Shown here: piece after piece, positions 52,744 through 63,207 of the stretch | Layout: each line of letters begins with the position of its first letter | Numbering within the stretch: position 1 is the stretch's first letter | Source: Sphingobacterium sp. CZ-2 | GTDB lineage: Bacteria; Bacteroidota; Bacteroidia; Sphingobacteriales; Sphingobacteriaceae | NCBI RefSeq assembly: GCF_004526235.1 | Contig: NZ_CP038159.1 | Location: 1,302,001-1,366,000, forward strand | Direction: 5' to 3' | DNA length: 64,000 nt | Made by a program: the position numbers and the translations under genes | Notes under the pieces: generated by a model | Told to the model about the DNA's origin: nothing | The model's input: the letters and a program-made list of their open reading frames with translations, nothing else | The model's database searches: none

Positions 52744-54408
52744 TTAAAGCGAAACTCCACGACGCCAAGGAATGAAATCATCCTGACCCATCAACACCGC
52801 TTTCGCTTTTATTTCGCCACTTGCCACCTGTATCACATAGTCCAGGATCCGGTGGGCGGCTTCGGCAATACTTTCCTCCCCGTCGATAATCGTCCCACAG
52901 TTCAGGTCGATGATGTCCGCCATCTTCTCATAGATCTTGGTATTGGAGGATACCTTGATCACCGGAGCAATCGGGTTTCCAGTAGGAGTTCCCAATCCGG
53001 TCGTGAACAGGACAACATTGGCACCTGCTGCAACTTCTGCCGTGGTACTTTCCACATCATTTCCCGGAGTGCATAAAAGATTCAAGCCTTTTTGATTCGC
53101 CAATTCTGGATAGTCTACCACCGCAGTCACCGGCGATGTACCACCTTTTTTGGCTGCTCCGGCCGATTTTATGGCATCTGTGATCAGTCCATCACGGATA
53201 TTTCCAGGTGAAGGGTTCATGTAGAAACCTGAACCATCTGCCTCTGCCTTAGCATTGTATACCTTCATCAACTGCATGAACCGTTCCGCCATTTCCTCGT
53301 TCAGGCAACGATCGCTCAGCTCTTGCTCCACCCCACATAGTTCCGGGAATTCCGATAGGATAACCGATCCCCCTAAACTGATCAGCATGTCGGAAATATA
53401 CCCCAAAGTAGGATTGGCGGAGATCCCAGAGAATCCATCCGATCCACCACATTCCAAGCCGATGCATAGTTTATCCAAACCCGCAGGTTCCCTTTTCAGT
53501 TGATCGGCCTGCACCAATCCTGAGAAAGTGGCTTTAATGGCCTTCTGCATCAAATCCTGCTCGGTTCCTTCCAATTGTTGTTCAAAAACATATAAAGGTT
53601 TGTCAAAATGGGGGTCACGCTTTAGGATTTCTGCTTTCAGAATGGAAGCTTGCGCATGTTGGCATCCCAAACTCAATACGGTTGCCCCGGCCACATTCGG
53701 ATGGGTAATATAACCTGCCAAGAGGCCACAAAGGGCATCTGAATCCATTCTGGTACCGCCGCATCCCATATCATGGTTCAGGAATTTAACCCCATCCACA
53801 TTCGGGAATAGCCTTTTCTGCTCCTGGTTGATGGTTCCAGCACTCAGATCCAGGTTCAACAGGTCATCTACGGAAGCGCCAGCCTTATATCGTTCGATAA
53901 GGTGGTCTACTTCATTAGAATAATCCTTTGATTGCACCTGATAACCCAGTTTCTCCTCCAAAGCAGTCTTCAACGTCAATACATTTCTATTCTCGCAGAA
54001 AACCAATGGGATAACCAACCAATGATTGGCCGTACCTACGGTACCATTACTTCTATGAAATCCCTGGAAAGTCCGACCTTCAAAGGCGGACACATCAGGC
54101 CTTTCCCAATCCAACTTACGGGCAGCCAGTTTGAATGGCTCCGCAGCATGCCGGAGGTTCTCGGTGCTCAGCAATGTTCCTTCCAAAAGATCTTCATTAA
54201 CCTTCCCTACCAAAACCCCATACATATACACCTCCTCGTCCTTCAACATGGGGTTTAACGTAAATTTATGTTTCGCTTTCACCGCTTGGCGAAGGGAGAA
54301 TTCCTTTCCCCCAAACCCGATCGATTCACCCTCCGAAAGGTCCCTAAGCGCAACCAGCACATTATCCTTCGGATGAATCTGCAAGTACGCTACATTCTTT
54401 TTATTCAT
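52744..54408 (-). CDS. UxaA/altronate dehydratase family protein, putative L-fuconate dehydratase
   Basis: 554-aa iron-dependent sugar-acid hydro-lyase of the UxaA family. The N-terminal SAF-like domain (about residues 10-95; LQIHPKDNVLVALRDLSEGE, EVYMYGVLVGKVNEDL) is fused to the catalytic part: GFHRSNGTVGTANHWLVIPL, HDMGCGGTRMDSDALCGLLA, HPNVAGATVLSLGCQHAQAS, LCIGLECGGSDGFSGISANP, PSPGNIRDGLITDAIKSAGA, NLLCTPGNDVESTTAEVAAG and PIAPVIKVSSNT. Several conserved Cys are in place. In this pathway it would convert L-fuconate to 2-keto-3-deoxy-L-fuconate. Most dehydratases of this route elsewhere belong to the enolase superfamily, so UxaA here would be a non-homologous substitute. Confidence 0.88.
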   Translation of the reverse strand: MNKKNVAYLQIHPKDNVLVALRDLSEGESIGFGGKEFSLRQAVKAKHKFTLNPMLKDEEVYMYGVLVGKVNEDLLEGTLLSTENLRHAAEPFKLAARKLDWERPDVSAFEGRTFQGFHRSNGTVGTANHWLVIPLVFCENRNVLTLKTALEEKLGYQVQSKDYSNEVDHLIERYKAGASVDDLLNLDLSAGTINQEQKRLFPNVDGVKFLNHDMGCGGTRMDSDALCGLLAGYITHPNVAGATVLSLGCQHAQASILKAEILKRDPHFDKPLYVFEQQLEGTEQDLMQKAIKATFSGLVQADQLKREPAGLDKLCIGLECGGSDGFSGISANPTLGYISDMLISLGGSVILSEFPELCGVEQELSDRCLNEEMAERFMQLMKVYNAKAEADGSGFYMNPSPGNIRDGLITDAIKSAGAAKKGGTSPVTAVVDYPELANQKGLNLLCTPGNDVESTTAEVAAGANVVLFTTGLGTPTGNPIAPVIKVSSNTKIYEKMADIIDLNCGTIIDGEESIAEAAHRILDYVIQVASGEIKAKAVLMGQDDFIPWRRGVSL

Positions 54409-54413
54409 GATAT

Positions 54414-54755
54414 CTATAACTCAAATATTTTATCCATTAATACCCATTTCTCTCCTGGTTTTGCGCCCGGAATGGCCTGCTGGTATTTCCACATCAAGGA
54501 TTCCCAATCCTGCACATGCGGGTTCTGAGCATCCATTTCCCCCTTGCGCTCGAAACTAAACTGATCATCTACCTCCATGATCATAAATAACCTATTTTCA
54601 AAACGATATATCTGCATGGATATTACCCCAGCATCCTGTATCGACTGTTGGATTTCCGTAGGAATCCGCTCATGGTAGGTCTCATATTCCTTAATCAGAA
54701 CTGGATCATTTACCAGATCCAGTGCTAACGCATATTTTCTATTCTTCATACCCAT
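54414..54755 (-). CDS. L-rhamnose mutarotase family protein, putative L-fucose mutarotase
   Basis: 113 aa, the usual length of the RhaM/COG3254 family, a small ferredoxin-like alpha/beta dimer that interconverts sugar anomers. Motifs: YALALDLVNDPVLIKEYETY, IPTEIQQSIQDAGVISMQIY, RLFMIMEVDDQFSFERKGEM and WESLMWKYQQAIPGAKPGEK. The ATG at 54755 overlaps the permease stop by one base (ATTAAT on plus), which suggests coupling; M3 at 54749 is an alternative. The mutarotase following FucP and preceding the dehydratase fits supply of the right anomer for the dehydrogenase. Confidence 0.85.
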   Translation of the reverse strand: MGMKNRKYALALDLVNDPVLIKEYETYHERIPTEIQQSIQDAGVISMQIYRFENRLFMIMEVDDQFSFERKGEMDAQNPHVQDWESLMWKYQQAIPGAKPGEKWVLMDKIFEL

Positions 54756-56008
54756 TAATGATTTTTGGTGGAGATGACCTGTTCGCCAGATTTATTATTC
54801 AGGGCAAACAAGACCACCACAAAGAAACAAACTAAAACAACAAAATACCCATATTGCATATGGCCGGTGCTATCCGAAATATAGCCTAATAAGGGCGGAA
54901 AAATGGCACCACCAACAATCGCCATGATGATCAGACTGGATGCCGATTTGGTATCCCCGCCGATTCCTTCCACACCCATCGCAAATATCGTTGGGAACAT
55001 AATGGACATGAAAAAGGCAATCGCCACCATGCTGTAGAGTGCAACCATGCCAGAAGCGAATATACTGATCAGTGTTAAGATACAGGCTATCACCGCATAG
55101 ATCAACAACAATTTGGATGGCAGGATATAACGCATCAAAAAAGTGCCCAAGAAACGACCGATAACGATCAAAAGACCAGCGATAGCGGCATAATCCTTCG
55201 CATCAAAAGCCTGTATCCCAGCTACCTCCGTAGCAAAGAGAATGATAAAGCTCAGGACACAGATCTGGGCACCCACATAGAAGAATTGGGCAATCACGGC
55301 CCAACGCACATTCTTATGACGGAATGCGGACCATACACTGGCATTGGAATCCCCCTCCTCTTTTGCTTCAGGGAGTTTGATCAGGGCAAACAACAAAGCC
55401 GCCAATAAAATAACACAACCCAATACGATATAAGGCCCTTTTACAATGGCCGTTTCTGCCTGGATATAGGCCGTTCTGGCTGTTTCATCCAACGCAGCAA
55501 CTTCCTCATGGCTTAATGGTGGTTTTGCCAAAATAATGTACCCGCCCAATAAAGGAGCAACAAAGGAAGCCAAACCATTGAAAGACTGGGCAAAATTCAA
55601 CCGTTGGGTAGCTTTGCTCGGATCCCCTAGAACGGTCATATAAGGATTGGCTGCAGTTTCCAGGATCGTGATCCCACAAGCCAAGACAAATAACGCCATC
55701 AGAAAGAACAGATAACTCATGGTATTGGCGGCAGGTACGAACAGGAAACAACCGACAGCAAATAATAACAAACCGATCAAGATGGCGGTTTTGTACCCAT
55801 ATTTTTTCATGAAAATCCCTGCGGGTATGGCCATGACGAAATAAGCCACAAAAACGGCCGAATCGATCAGTGAAGCCTGTAAATGGCTCAGACTGAACGC
55901 GCTCCGAAGATGCGCAATCAAAATCGGATCCAGGTTATGGATAAATCCCCAAAAGAAGAACAGGGATGTGATTAAGATAATAGCCAATGTATTATTTGCT
56001 TTGCTCAT
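54755..56008 (-). CDS. FucP-type sugar:proton symporter (MFS), second copy
   Basis: 417-aa MFS permease of the L-fucose permease family, with about twelve helices. Family motifs FFFWGFIHNLDPILIAHLRS, FVAYFVMAIPAGIFMKKYGY, CGITILETAANPYMTVLGDP, RLNFAQSFNGLASFVAPLLG, and FFMSIMFPTIFAMGVEGIGG. It differs clearly from the copy at 43411-44742, being 26 aa shorter and less than closely related by eye, so it may carry a related but distinct sugar. It is the first gene of the minus-strand fucose oxidation operon, divergent from the AraC gene. Confidence 0.9.
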   Translation of the reverse strand: MSKANNTLAIILITSLFFFWGFIHNLDPILIAHLRSAFSLSHLQASLIDSAVFVAYFVMAIPAGIFMKKYGYKTAILIGLLLFAVGCFLFVPAANTMSYLFFLMALFVLACGITILETAANPYMTVLGDPSKATQRLNFAQSFNGLASFVAPLLGGYIILAKPPLSHEEVAALDETARTAYIQAETAIVKGPYIVLGCVILLAALLFALIKLPEAKEEGDSNASVWSAFRHKNVRWAVIAQFFYVGAQICVLSFIILFATEVAGIQAFDAKDYAAIAGLLIVIGRFLGTFLMRYILPSKLLLIYAVIACILTLISIFASGMVALYSMVAIAFFMSIMFPTIFAMGVEGIGGDTKSASSLIIMAIVGGAIFPPLLGYISDSTGHMQYGYFVVLVCFFVVVLFALNNKSGEQVISTKNH

Positions 56009-56090
56009 AGATGGTTTTTATTGGAAGACCTAAATAAGCGATTAAATTGCAGAATGGAGTGAAGAAAATTACCTTTTTTATAAACTATAT

Positions 56091-56111
56091 TATCATTTGA
56101 TGCGAATGATA
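56091..56111. promoter_or_regulatory. Inverted repeat TATCATT-N7-AATGATA in the fucose operon/AraC divergent region
   Basis: Perfect 7-bp arms around a 7-bp spacer, 30-50 bp before the AraC ATG and 83 bp before the permease ATG. A candidate binding site for the AraC protein or another regulator. AraC proteins more often bind direct repeats. Confidence 0.4.
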
Positions 56112-56140
56112 TTGATAAAAAATGAATAAATTAGTCAATT

Positions 56141-56995
56141 ATGATCATCAAGCAGCTCGAAGTTCCCAAGCAGTACAACGAAAGTTTCCAGATCCGAAGA
56201 GATTATGCTCCGCGGCATCATCAGATATGGCATTACCACGATGAGCTGGAAATTGTACACATTTTAAAAGGCTCTGGGACACTTTTTATCGGAGACAGGA
56301 TAAAACCTGTTCAACCTGGAGAAACGGTTCTTATACCTGCGCAGATTGCCCATTATTGGCTCTTTGAAGAGGATGTTGTGGACAATCCAGAACCTCATGC
56401 TATTGATTGCCTGGTCATCCACTTCAAAAAAGATCTCGGAATCGAACGGTTCTTTTCCACCCCCGAACTGCTTGAAATCAAAACCCTGATCGATCAATCC
56501 GAACGCGGTTATTTTTTTGATTCGAATTCTTATACGGCAATCCAACCCCTATTCGAGCACATGCTGGTCAACCAAGGCTTGGATCGCTTCATCGCGTTCC
56601 TGAAATTCCTTAGCCTGATGCAGAACAGCCCAAAAGAAGAGCTTACCTCCGAAAATTATTCCATACTCCATCAATCGGAAGACCAGTTCCGGATGAACAG
56701 TTTGATGGAATACCTGCGGGAAAACTATAAGCAAAAGATCAAATTAGCGGATCTGGCGGGATTGGCTGGCTTGACCGAAAACTCTTTCTGTCGGTATTTC
56801 AAACAAAAAACCGGCAAGACGCCGGTTCAGTTCATTACAGAATTACGCATTTCCCATGCCTGCAGTCAGCTGAGGAACAGCAAACTATCCCTGAAGGAAA
56901 TCTGTTACGATAGTGGTTTCAATAATTTTGTGAGCTTCCACAAAAACTTTAAAAGCATCATCGGACAGACCCCATTGCAGTTCAGACAGGCATAG
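56141..56995 (+). CDS. AraC family transcriptional regulator (fucose operon)
   Basis: 284-aa regulator. Cupin sensor (about 10-100): RRDYAPRHHQIWHYHDELEI, HILKGSGTLFIGDRIKPVQP and PGETVLIPAQIAHYWL. The C-terminal double HTH (about 185-284) has IKLADLAGLAGLTENSFCRY, KTGKTPVQFITELRISHACS and LKEICYDSGFNNFVSFHKNF, ending IGQTPLQFRQA. It is divergent from the fucose oxidation operon, 132 bp away, so likely its activator, with the sugar or a sugar acid as ligand (inference). It converges with nhaA, with an 8-bp gap. Confidence 0.92.
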   Translation: MIIKQLEVPKQYNESFQIRRDYAPRHHQIWHYHDELEIVHILKGSGTLFIGDRIKPVQPGETVLIPAQIAHYWLFEEDVVDNPEPHAIDCLVIHFKKDLGIERFFSTPELLEIKTLIDQSERGYFFDSNSYTAIQPLFEHMLVNQGLDRFIAFLKFLSLMQNSPKEELTSENYSILHQSEDQFRMNSLMEYLRENYKQKIKLADLAGLAGLTENSFCRYFKQKTGKTPVQFITELRISHACSQLRNSKLSLKEICYDSGFNNFVSFHKNFKSIIGQTPLQFRQA

Positions 56996-57003
56996 CAGGA
57001 CGT

Positions 57004-58173
57004 CTATGCATATGTTTTCTTGGATTTCAATACCATGAAACCAATGATACCCGCCAATAAAGAAGTGATCAAAATGGATAGTTTTGCTTCTGAAATACTC
57101 AACGGATCCTTAAACGAGAGGATCGCGATGAAAATGGACATGGTAAAACCGATACCTGCCAATAGACCTACCCCCAATACATGACGCCAAGTACTTCCTT
57201 CCGGCAGGCTGCTCAACTTTAATTTTGTACATAGGTAGGAAGTCAGTAGAATACCGACTGGTTTTCCAAGCAATAATCCCAAGGAAATACCCAAACCTAA
57301 GGAAGAGGTCAGACCGCCGATCATTTCGCTTTCCAAGGTGATATTGGTATTGGCAAAGGCAAAAAGCGGAATGATCAGGAAGTTCACCGGTTTGCTCAGG
57401 GCATGCTCCAATCTTTCCAATGGAGATTCTACATCCGTATCGTTTGTCGGGATGGTCATAGCCACCAAAACCCCTGCTATGGTAGCGTGAATACCGGAAT
57501 GATGGATAAAATACCAGATGAATACACCCGGAATAAGGTATAGATAAGGATTCTGTATATTTAATCGGTTCATGATGATCAGGATCAACAGACCACCTAA
57601 GGCGTATAGCAGATAAGACACTTCGATACCAGAGGAATAGAAAAATGCGATAACCAAAATAGCGATCAAATCATCCACGATGGCCAAAGCCGCCAAAAAG
57701 ATCTTCAGGCTACTTGGCACCTGTTTCCCCAACATACCGATCACGGCCAGTGCAAAGGCTATATCGGTCGCCATCGGGATTCCCCAACCACTAGCTGTTT
57801 CTTGACCTGCATTAAAGCCTACATAGATCAATGCCGGAACAACGGCACCACCAATCGCACACAAAATAGGTAATGAGGCCTTTTTAGGCGAAGAAAGCTC
57901 CCCTTCCACAATTTCCCTTTTGATTTCCAGACCTACCAATAAAAAGAATATGGCCATTAATCCATCATTAATCCATAACAATACGGAATACCGGAGGTGG
58001 ATGCTCTCATTTTCAAATCCCAGCTGTCGGTCCAACAAGGTCTGGAGCGATCCTGCCAGCGGTGAATTCGCCACGATCATGGAAAATATCACACAGATGA
58101 ATAAGAGAATACCCCCTGCATTACTCGATTGGAAGAAATTTTTGAATGCATTCAGATTAATCAATTTTGCCAT
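57004..58173 (-). CDS. nhaA: Na+/H+ antiporter NhaA
   Basis: 389-aa inner membrane antiporter, the same length as E. coli NhaA (388). The two Asp residues of the ion site are in FLAALAIVDDLIAILVIAFF. FFLLVGLEIKREIVEGELSS, AIGGAVVPALIYVGFNAG, GWGIPMATDIAFALAVIGML, RLEHALSKPVNFLIIPLFAF, ANTNITLESEMIGGL and VGLLAGIGFTMSIFIA are all typical. It exchanges sodium for protons to control pH and salt. It is transcribed from its own start at 58173, after the guaB terminator. Confidence 0.96.
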   Translation of the reverse strand: MAKLINLNAFKNFFQSSNAGGILLFICVIFSMIVANSPLAGSLQTLLDRQLGFENESIHLRYSVLLWINDGLMAIFFLLVGLEIKREIVEGELSSPKKASLPILCAIGGAVVPALIYVGFNAGQETASGWGIPMATDIAFALAVIGMLGKQVPSSLKIFLAALAIVDDLIAILVIAFFYSSGIEVSYLLYALGGLLILIIMNRLNIQNPYLYLIPGVFIWYFIHHSGIHATIAGVLVAMTIPTNDTDVESPLERLEHALSKPVNFLIIPLFAFANTNITLESEMIGGLTSSLGLGISLGLLLGKPVGILLTSYLCTKLKLSSLPEGSTWRHVLGVGLLAGIGFTMSIFIAILSFKDPLSISEAKLSILITSLLAGIIGFMVLKSKKTYA

Positions 58174-58340
58174 ACTGTTTCCTTAATAGTTAATTATCCT
58201 ATAAATTTTATTTATATATTTTGAGGTAGATTATTCGATTTACTCTCGAATACGGCTAAAATATGGAATCTCCTTAGCATACATCAGAATTATTGCATAG
58301 ATAATATCTATAATTTAATATCCATGATATAACCAAACAA

Positions 58341-58369
58341 AAAGGCCAGAGCAAAATGCTCTGGCCTTT
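58341..58369 (-). terminator. Intrinsic terminator of guaB
   Basis: Perfect 13-bp GC-rich stem AAAGGCCAGAGCA (58341-58353) and TGCTCTGGCCTTT (58357-58369) with a 3-nt loop. On the minus strand it is followed by TTTTTGTTT. It lies 26 bp past the guaB stop. Confidence 0.9.
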
Positions 58370-58394
58370 GAAAATCCCCTTTTATAAAGTAAGG

Positions 58395-59891
<1,497 letters not shown>

Positions 59892-59903
59892 CTATTTGCG
59901 AGG

Positions 59904-59935
59904 CAAATCTACGGAAAATCTCTGATTTTAGCAAA
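59904..59935 (-). promoter_or_regulatory. guaB promoter, Bacteroidota consensus
   Basis: On the minus strand TTTG (59935-59932), then 20 nt, then TAGATTTG (59911-59904), a full match to TTTG-N19-21-TAnnTTTG. Predicted start near 59897, leader about 27 nt. Confidence 0.75.
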
Positions 59936-60082
59936 ATAAATAAAAGGCCGAAACGAATTAAATGACATTAAAATTAGTTTTACTGTTTTTTGGCAAACTA
60001 TTTGCTTAGATTGAAATGAAATAACTGTACAATATTCACATTTTGATAATGTATGGTTAATGGAAAACATAAATTAATTCAC

Positions 60083-60559
60083 ATGAAAAAATTATTTTTA
60101 TCTCTATTTGCAGTTTCAGCTTTAACATTTGCTGCTAACGAAGCGCAAGCTCAAACACCTTACAAATCAGCATTGGGTATCGTTTTCGACGGTTACGATG
60201 GTTCTAACGTAGGTATTCAGTACAAAACAGCATTAACAAATGTTTCAGCTTTACAATTGCAGGCTGCATTCCGTAACCACTGGGTTTCTTTCGGAGCAGA
60301 TTGGCAATATGAAAAAGCTATCCCTAATGCAGACGGTTTAGCATGGTACGCGGGTGTTGGTGCTCAAGTTGGTATCTGGAGTCACGATGGTAACTCTTCT
60401 ACTAGCTTCGGTATCCGTCCTCAAGTTGGTTTAGAGTACAAAATCCCTACTATTCCAATCGCTATGCACTTAGACTACAAACCATACTTAGGTTTGAATA
60501 ATGACACTGGTTTCGATGGCGGTGGTTTCACTTTCGGTGTGAAATTCGTATTGAAATAA
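60083..60559 (+). CDS. Small outer membrane beta-barrel protein
   Basis: 158 aa with a clear signal peptide (MKKLFLSLFAVSALTFAANE, then AQAQ). The mature 135 residues are beta-rich with alternating patterns (YKSALGIVFDGYDGSNVGIQ, YAGVGAQVGIWSHDG, IRPQVGLEYKIPTIPIAMH) and end GGGFTFGVKFVLK, the typical C-terminal strand of small porin-like proteins. Codon use is strongly biased, with GGT, GTT, TCT and GCT prevailing unlike the neighbouring genes, as in abundant proteins. The ATG at 60083 fits the signal peptide; the frame extends to 60053. A strong terminator follows. Confidence 0.85.
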   Translation: MKKLFLSLFAVSALTFAANEAQAQTPYKSALGIVFDGYDGSNVGIQYKTALTNVSALQLQAAFRNHWVSFGADWQYEKAIPNADGLAWYAGVGAQVGIWSHDGNSSTSFGIRPQVGLEYKIPTIPIAMHLDYKPYLGLNNDTGFDGGGFTFGVKFVLK

Positions 60560-60579
60560 GTCTACCAAAAAGAAAAACA

Positions 60580-60606
60580 AATGGCGGCCAATGGCCGCCA
60601 TTTTTG
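60580..60606 (+). terminator. Intrinsic terminator after the outer membrane protein gene
   Basis: 10-bp GC-rich stem AATGGCGGCC (60580-60589) and GGCCGCCATT (60593-60602) with a 3-nt loop, followed by a T-run, preceded by an A-rich stretch. It starts 20 bp past the stop codon. Confidence 0.92.
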
Positions 60607-60632
60607 TTTTAAAAGGTCGGTTTGGCATCGCT

Positions 60633-60715
60633 GTGAAAGTAGGGTGAAAGCATGGTGAAAGTATGCTTTTCCTATGCTAAGCATACAAAAACCTGCTTTA
60701 AACATACTATAACCT
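60633..60715. repeat. Intergenic hairpin with three GTGAAAG units
   Basis: GTGAAAG occurs at 60633, 60644 and 60655 with an 11-bp period. The third runs into GTATGCTT (60661-60668), which pairs with AAGCATAC (60679-60686) across a 10-nt loop. The right flank (ACCTGCTTTAAACATACTAT) pairs poorly with the left units. The layout is like that of the 30891-30960 hairpin. Confidence 0.6.
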
Positions 60716-60849
60716 TGTTTTTACCCCGAAAACAGCCTTTTAGGTTAGGAATTTAAAAGAGAAAATAAACTAATTTTCTAGTTAAATTTTCGTTATTTAG
60801 CTAGGTAAATTGTAGCAGCTTCCCTAAAAGAACCGTTGAGTCTTATTAC

Positions 60850-62025
60850 ATGAACAGAAAAAAAGTCCTTTATTTCATGCCCGATAACCCGATGAAGGGT
60901 CATGCAGGAAATATTTCGAGATGCCGACAGATGCTATCTTTCTTCAATGAGCGCGACAGCATGTTCGAAACTGACTTTGTGTCTGAGCATATCTGGGGCG
61001 ACTGGGATCAGGAATCGGAGATAAAATTCCATCAAAAATATCCCAAGCTGGGCCTGGAGCTTATTCAACGAAAAATCAAGCGGGATAATCTTCTGGGTTA
61101 TCTATTCCGTTATAAAATCCCAAATTTTCTGCATAGGCTATTCTATCAGAACCGAATTGATTTGACTACCCTGTTGATGCATCGGACGTTTCGGAAGGTG
61201 CTGTCCAAAAAAAAATACGACATAGTCATCATTTCTTATGCCCAATGGGGAACACTTATTAAAAACCTACCCTATCGCGCCTATACCATTAACGACACCC
61301 ACGATTTTATTTCTTTGCAAAAGGAGTCTGACCTTGACCATCCTGCAAAATCGGGAAAAAACCTCCGGGATGAATTTCGCATCCTGAAAACTTTCGACTG
61401 CATCTGGACCTTTTCGGTGGAAGAACAATTTATGTTCAGCCAGGTGGTCAATAACCCCGTCAAGCTGATCCCGATCGGTTACCCCTTATTTCCCGAACAG
61501 GCAGAACAATCTTTCAGGTATGATCTGATCTATGTGGCTAGCAATAATCCCCATAATATAAAAGGCATCAACTGGTTTATCAAAGAGGTACTGCCGCTAT
61601 TAAAGAATATCCGAATTGCGGTAATCGGTAAAATAGCGCAGCACGTCGTAGACCATCCCTCTATCCATAAACTTGGCTTTGTAGATGACCTGGAAGAAGC
61701 TTATCAATCCTCCAAGGTTTCGATCTGCCCCATGTTAAGTGGAACGGGGATCAAGATCAAAGTTCTAGAATCCCTTTCCATGGGTATTCCCGTTGTTACA
61801 AATTCCTATGGCGTAACGGGCCTGGTGAATAAAATAAATAATGGCTGTTTGGTAAGTGATGAACCGCAGGAATTTGCTGATCATATCCAGAAACTGCTAG
61901 AAAACGAGCCTTTCCGACAAGCTATTGCACAGCAAGGACGGGAATTAATGAAATCATTTTATAATTTAGCCCAGGAAGAAAAAGTACTTATGGATTCTTT
62001 ATTGGATCCATTCAATAAGAAATAA
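60850..62025 (+). CDS. Glycosyltransferase, GT-B fold (group 1/4 like)
   Basis: 391-aa cytoplasmic glycosyltransferase. N-terminal part: KKVLYFMPDNPMKGHAGNIS, RCRQMLSFFNERDS, and YDIVIISYAQWGTLIKNLPY. The C-terminal nucleotide-sugar domain (about 225-385) contains NNPHNIKGINWFIKEVLPLL, IHKLGFVDDLEEAYQSSKVS, and the CPMLSGTGIKIKVLESLSMG IPVVTNSYG region with the catalytic-type Glu. Its sugar donor is unknown. The stop shares one base with the ATG of the next glycosyltransferase, so they form one operon, probably for surface polysaccharide or glycoprotein assembly. Confidence 0.85.
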   Translation: MNRKKVLYFMPDNPMKGHAGNISRCRQMLSFFNERDSMFETDFVSEHIWGDWDQESEIKFHQKYPKLGLELIQRKIKRDNLLGYLFRYKIPNFLHRLFYQNRIDLTTLLMHRTFRKVLSKKKYDIVIISYAQWGTLIKNLPYRAYTINDTHDFISLQKESDLDHPAKSGKNLRDEFRILKTFDCIWTFSVEEQFMFSQVVNNPVKLIPIGYPLFPEQAEQSFRYDLIYVASNNPHNIKGINWFIKEVLPLLKNIRIAVIGKIAQHVVDHPSIHKLGFVDDLEEAYQSSKVSICPMLSGTGIKIKVLESLSMGIPVVTNSYGVTGLVNKINNGCLVSDEPQEFADHIQKLLENEPFRQAIAQQGRELMKSFYNLAQEEKVLMDSLLDPFNKK

Positions 62026-63074
62026 TGAAAGTTGTATTCGATACAGAGCGAATGAAATATGCGCATACCGGTTTATACCATTATTGTTTAAACCTGGGTA
62101 ATGCACTTTTAACCGCTAAACCATCCCATGCCGATCTCTATTTTTACCACAACGAGAAATCGCCCTTGGTATTTGGCGAGGATAAAAACTACATCCGTCA
62201 GAAATCGATACAGAAATTCCTAAAACCTAGCTGGAAAGGGTATGATGTCTATCATGCGAATTTCCAATTATCCCCTTACCTACCGAACAAAGGAAAATGC
62301 AAAGTCGTACTTACCATACATGACCTTAATTTCATTGCGGAAGGAAAATCACCGGAGAAAGTCAAGAAGTACCTCGCAAAGGTACAACGGAATATCGACC
62401 GTGCTGATGCGGTTGTAGCGATCTCCAAATTTGTGAAGGAAGATGTAGAAAAGCATTGCGACCTGAAGGGAAAAGAAATCCAGGTGATCTATAACGGTAG
62501 TACGATCGATGCTTCCAAGATCAATTTGGCCAGTCCAAACTCCCCTATAGATGGTCCTTTTATGTTCAGCATAGGAACCATCGCGCGAAAAAAGAATTTC
62601 CATGTCCTACCCTATCTTTTGGTAGGAAACGACTATAAATTGGTCATCAGTGGTATTGTACAGGAAGAGAACTACCAGGAAGAAATCCTGCAAATTGCTA
62701 AAGAGCTACAGGTAGAAGACCGTGTACTGCTCACCGGCCCCATTTCGGAAGAAGAAAAATACAGTTACCTAAAGCATTGCAGCCTATTTGTATTTCCTTC
62801 CATTGCCGAAGGTTTTGGCCTTCCGGTGATCGAAGCGATGACCTTTGGTAAAAAAGTACTGCTCTCCACCTACACCAGTTTACCGGAGGTTGGTGGTCCG
62901 GAAGCCTTTTACCTGGAGTCGGTGGACAAGGATTACCTGATGGCATTTGGAGCCGAACGCTTGAAAAGCATTATAGCATCTGCGGATCGTTCCAATGAAA
63001 TTAAGGCTTGGGCATCCCAATTTACCTGGGACAAGGCGGCCGCAGAATATTGGCAAATTTACCAATCCATTTAA
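62025..63074 (+). CDS. Glycosyltransferase family 4 protein
   Basis: 349-aa GT-B glycosyltransferase. N-terminal domain: FDTERMKYAHTGLYHYCLNL, VVLTIHDLNFIAEGKSPEKV, RADAVVAISKFVKEDVEKHC. The linker and donor domain (about 185-345) have FMFSIGTIARKKNFHVLPYL, LTGPISEEEKYSYLKHCSLF, and VFPSIAEGFGLPVIEAMTFG with the E-G-F-G-L-P-V-I-E motif, then STYTSLPEVGGPEAFYL. Close to mannosyltransferase-like GT4 enzymes; the sugar cannot be determined. Coupled to the preceding glycosyltransferase by a one-base overlap. Confidence 0.92.
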   Translation: MKVVFDTERMKYAHTGLYHYCLNLGNALLTAKPSHADLYFYHNEKSPLVFGEDKNYIRQKSIQKFLKPSWKGYDVYHANFQLSPYLPNKGKCKVVLTIHDLNFIAEGKSPEKVKKYLAKVQRNIDRADAVVAISKFVKEDVEKHCDLKGKEIQVIYNGSTIDASKINLASPNSPIDGPFMFSIGTIARKKNFHVLPYLLVGNDYKLVISGIVQEENYQEEILQIAKELQVEDRVLLTGPISEEEKYSYLKHCSLFVFPSIAEGFGLPVIEAMTFGKKVLLSTYTSLPEVGGPEAFYLESVDKDYLMAFGAERLKSIIASADRSNEIKAWASQFTWDKAAAEYWQIYQSI

Positions 63075-63107
63075 TCCAAGTAGATCAGGAGATAAGGTCA
63101 AAAATAT

Positions 63108-63140
63108 TTGTTTTCATTATACATTTTTTTTATACCTTTG
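63108..63140 (+). promoter_or_regulatory. secDF promoter, Bacteroidota consensus
   Basis: TTTG (63108-63111), 21 nt, then TACCTTTG (63133-63140), matching TTTG-N19-21-TAnnTTTG. The predicted start is about 60 bp before the secDF ATG. Confidence 0.7.
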
Positions 63141-63207
63141 CGATTCTTGGTAAATATTATTAAGCTTAAAAAACAACATAAAAAACCATAATTTATTACG
63201 ATTAGAC

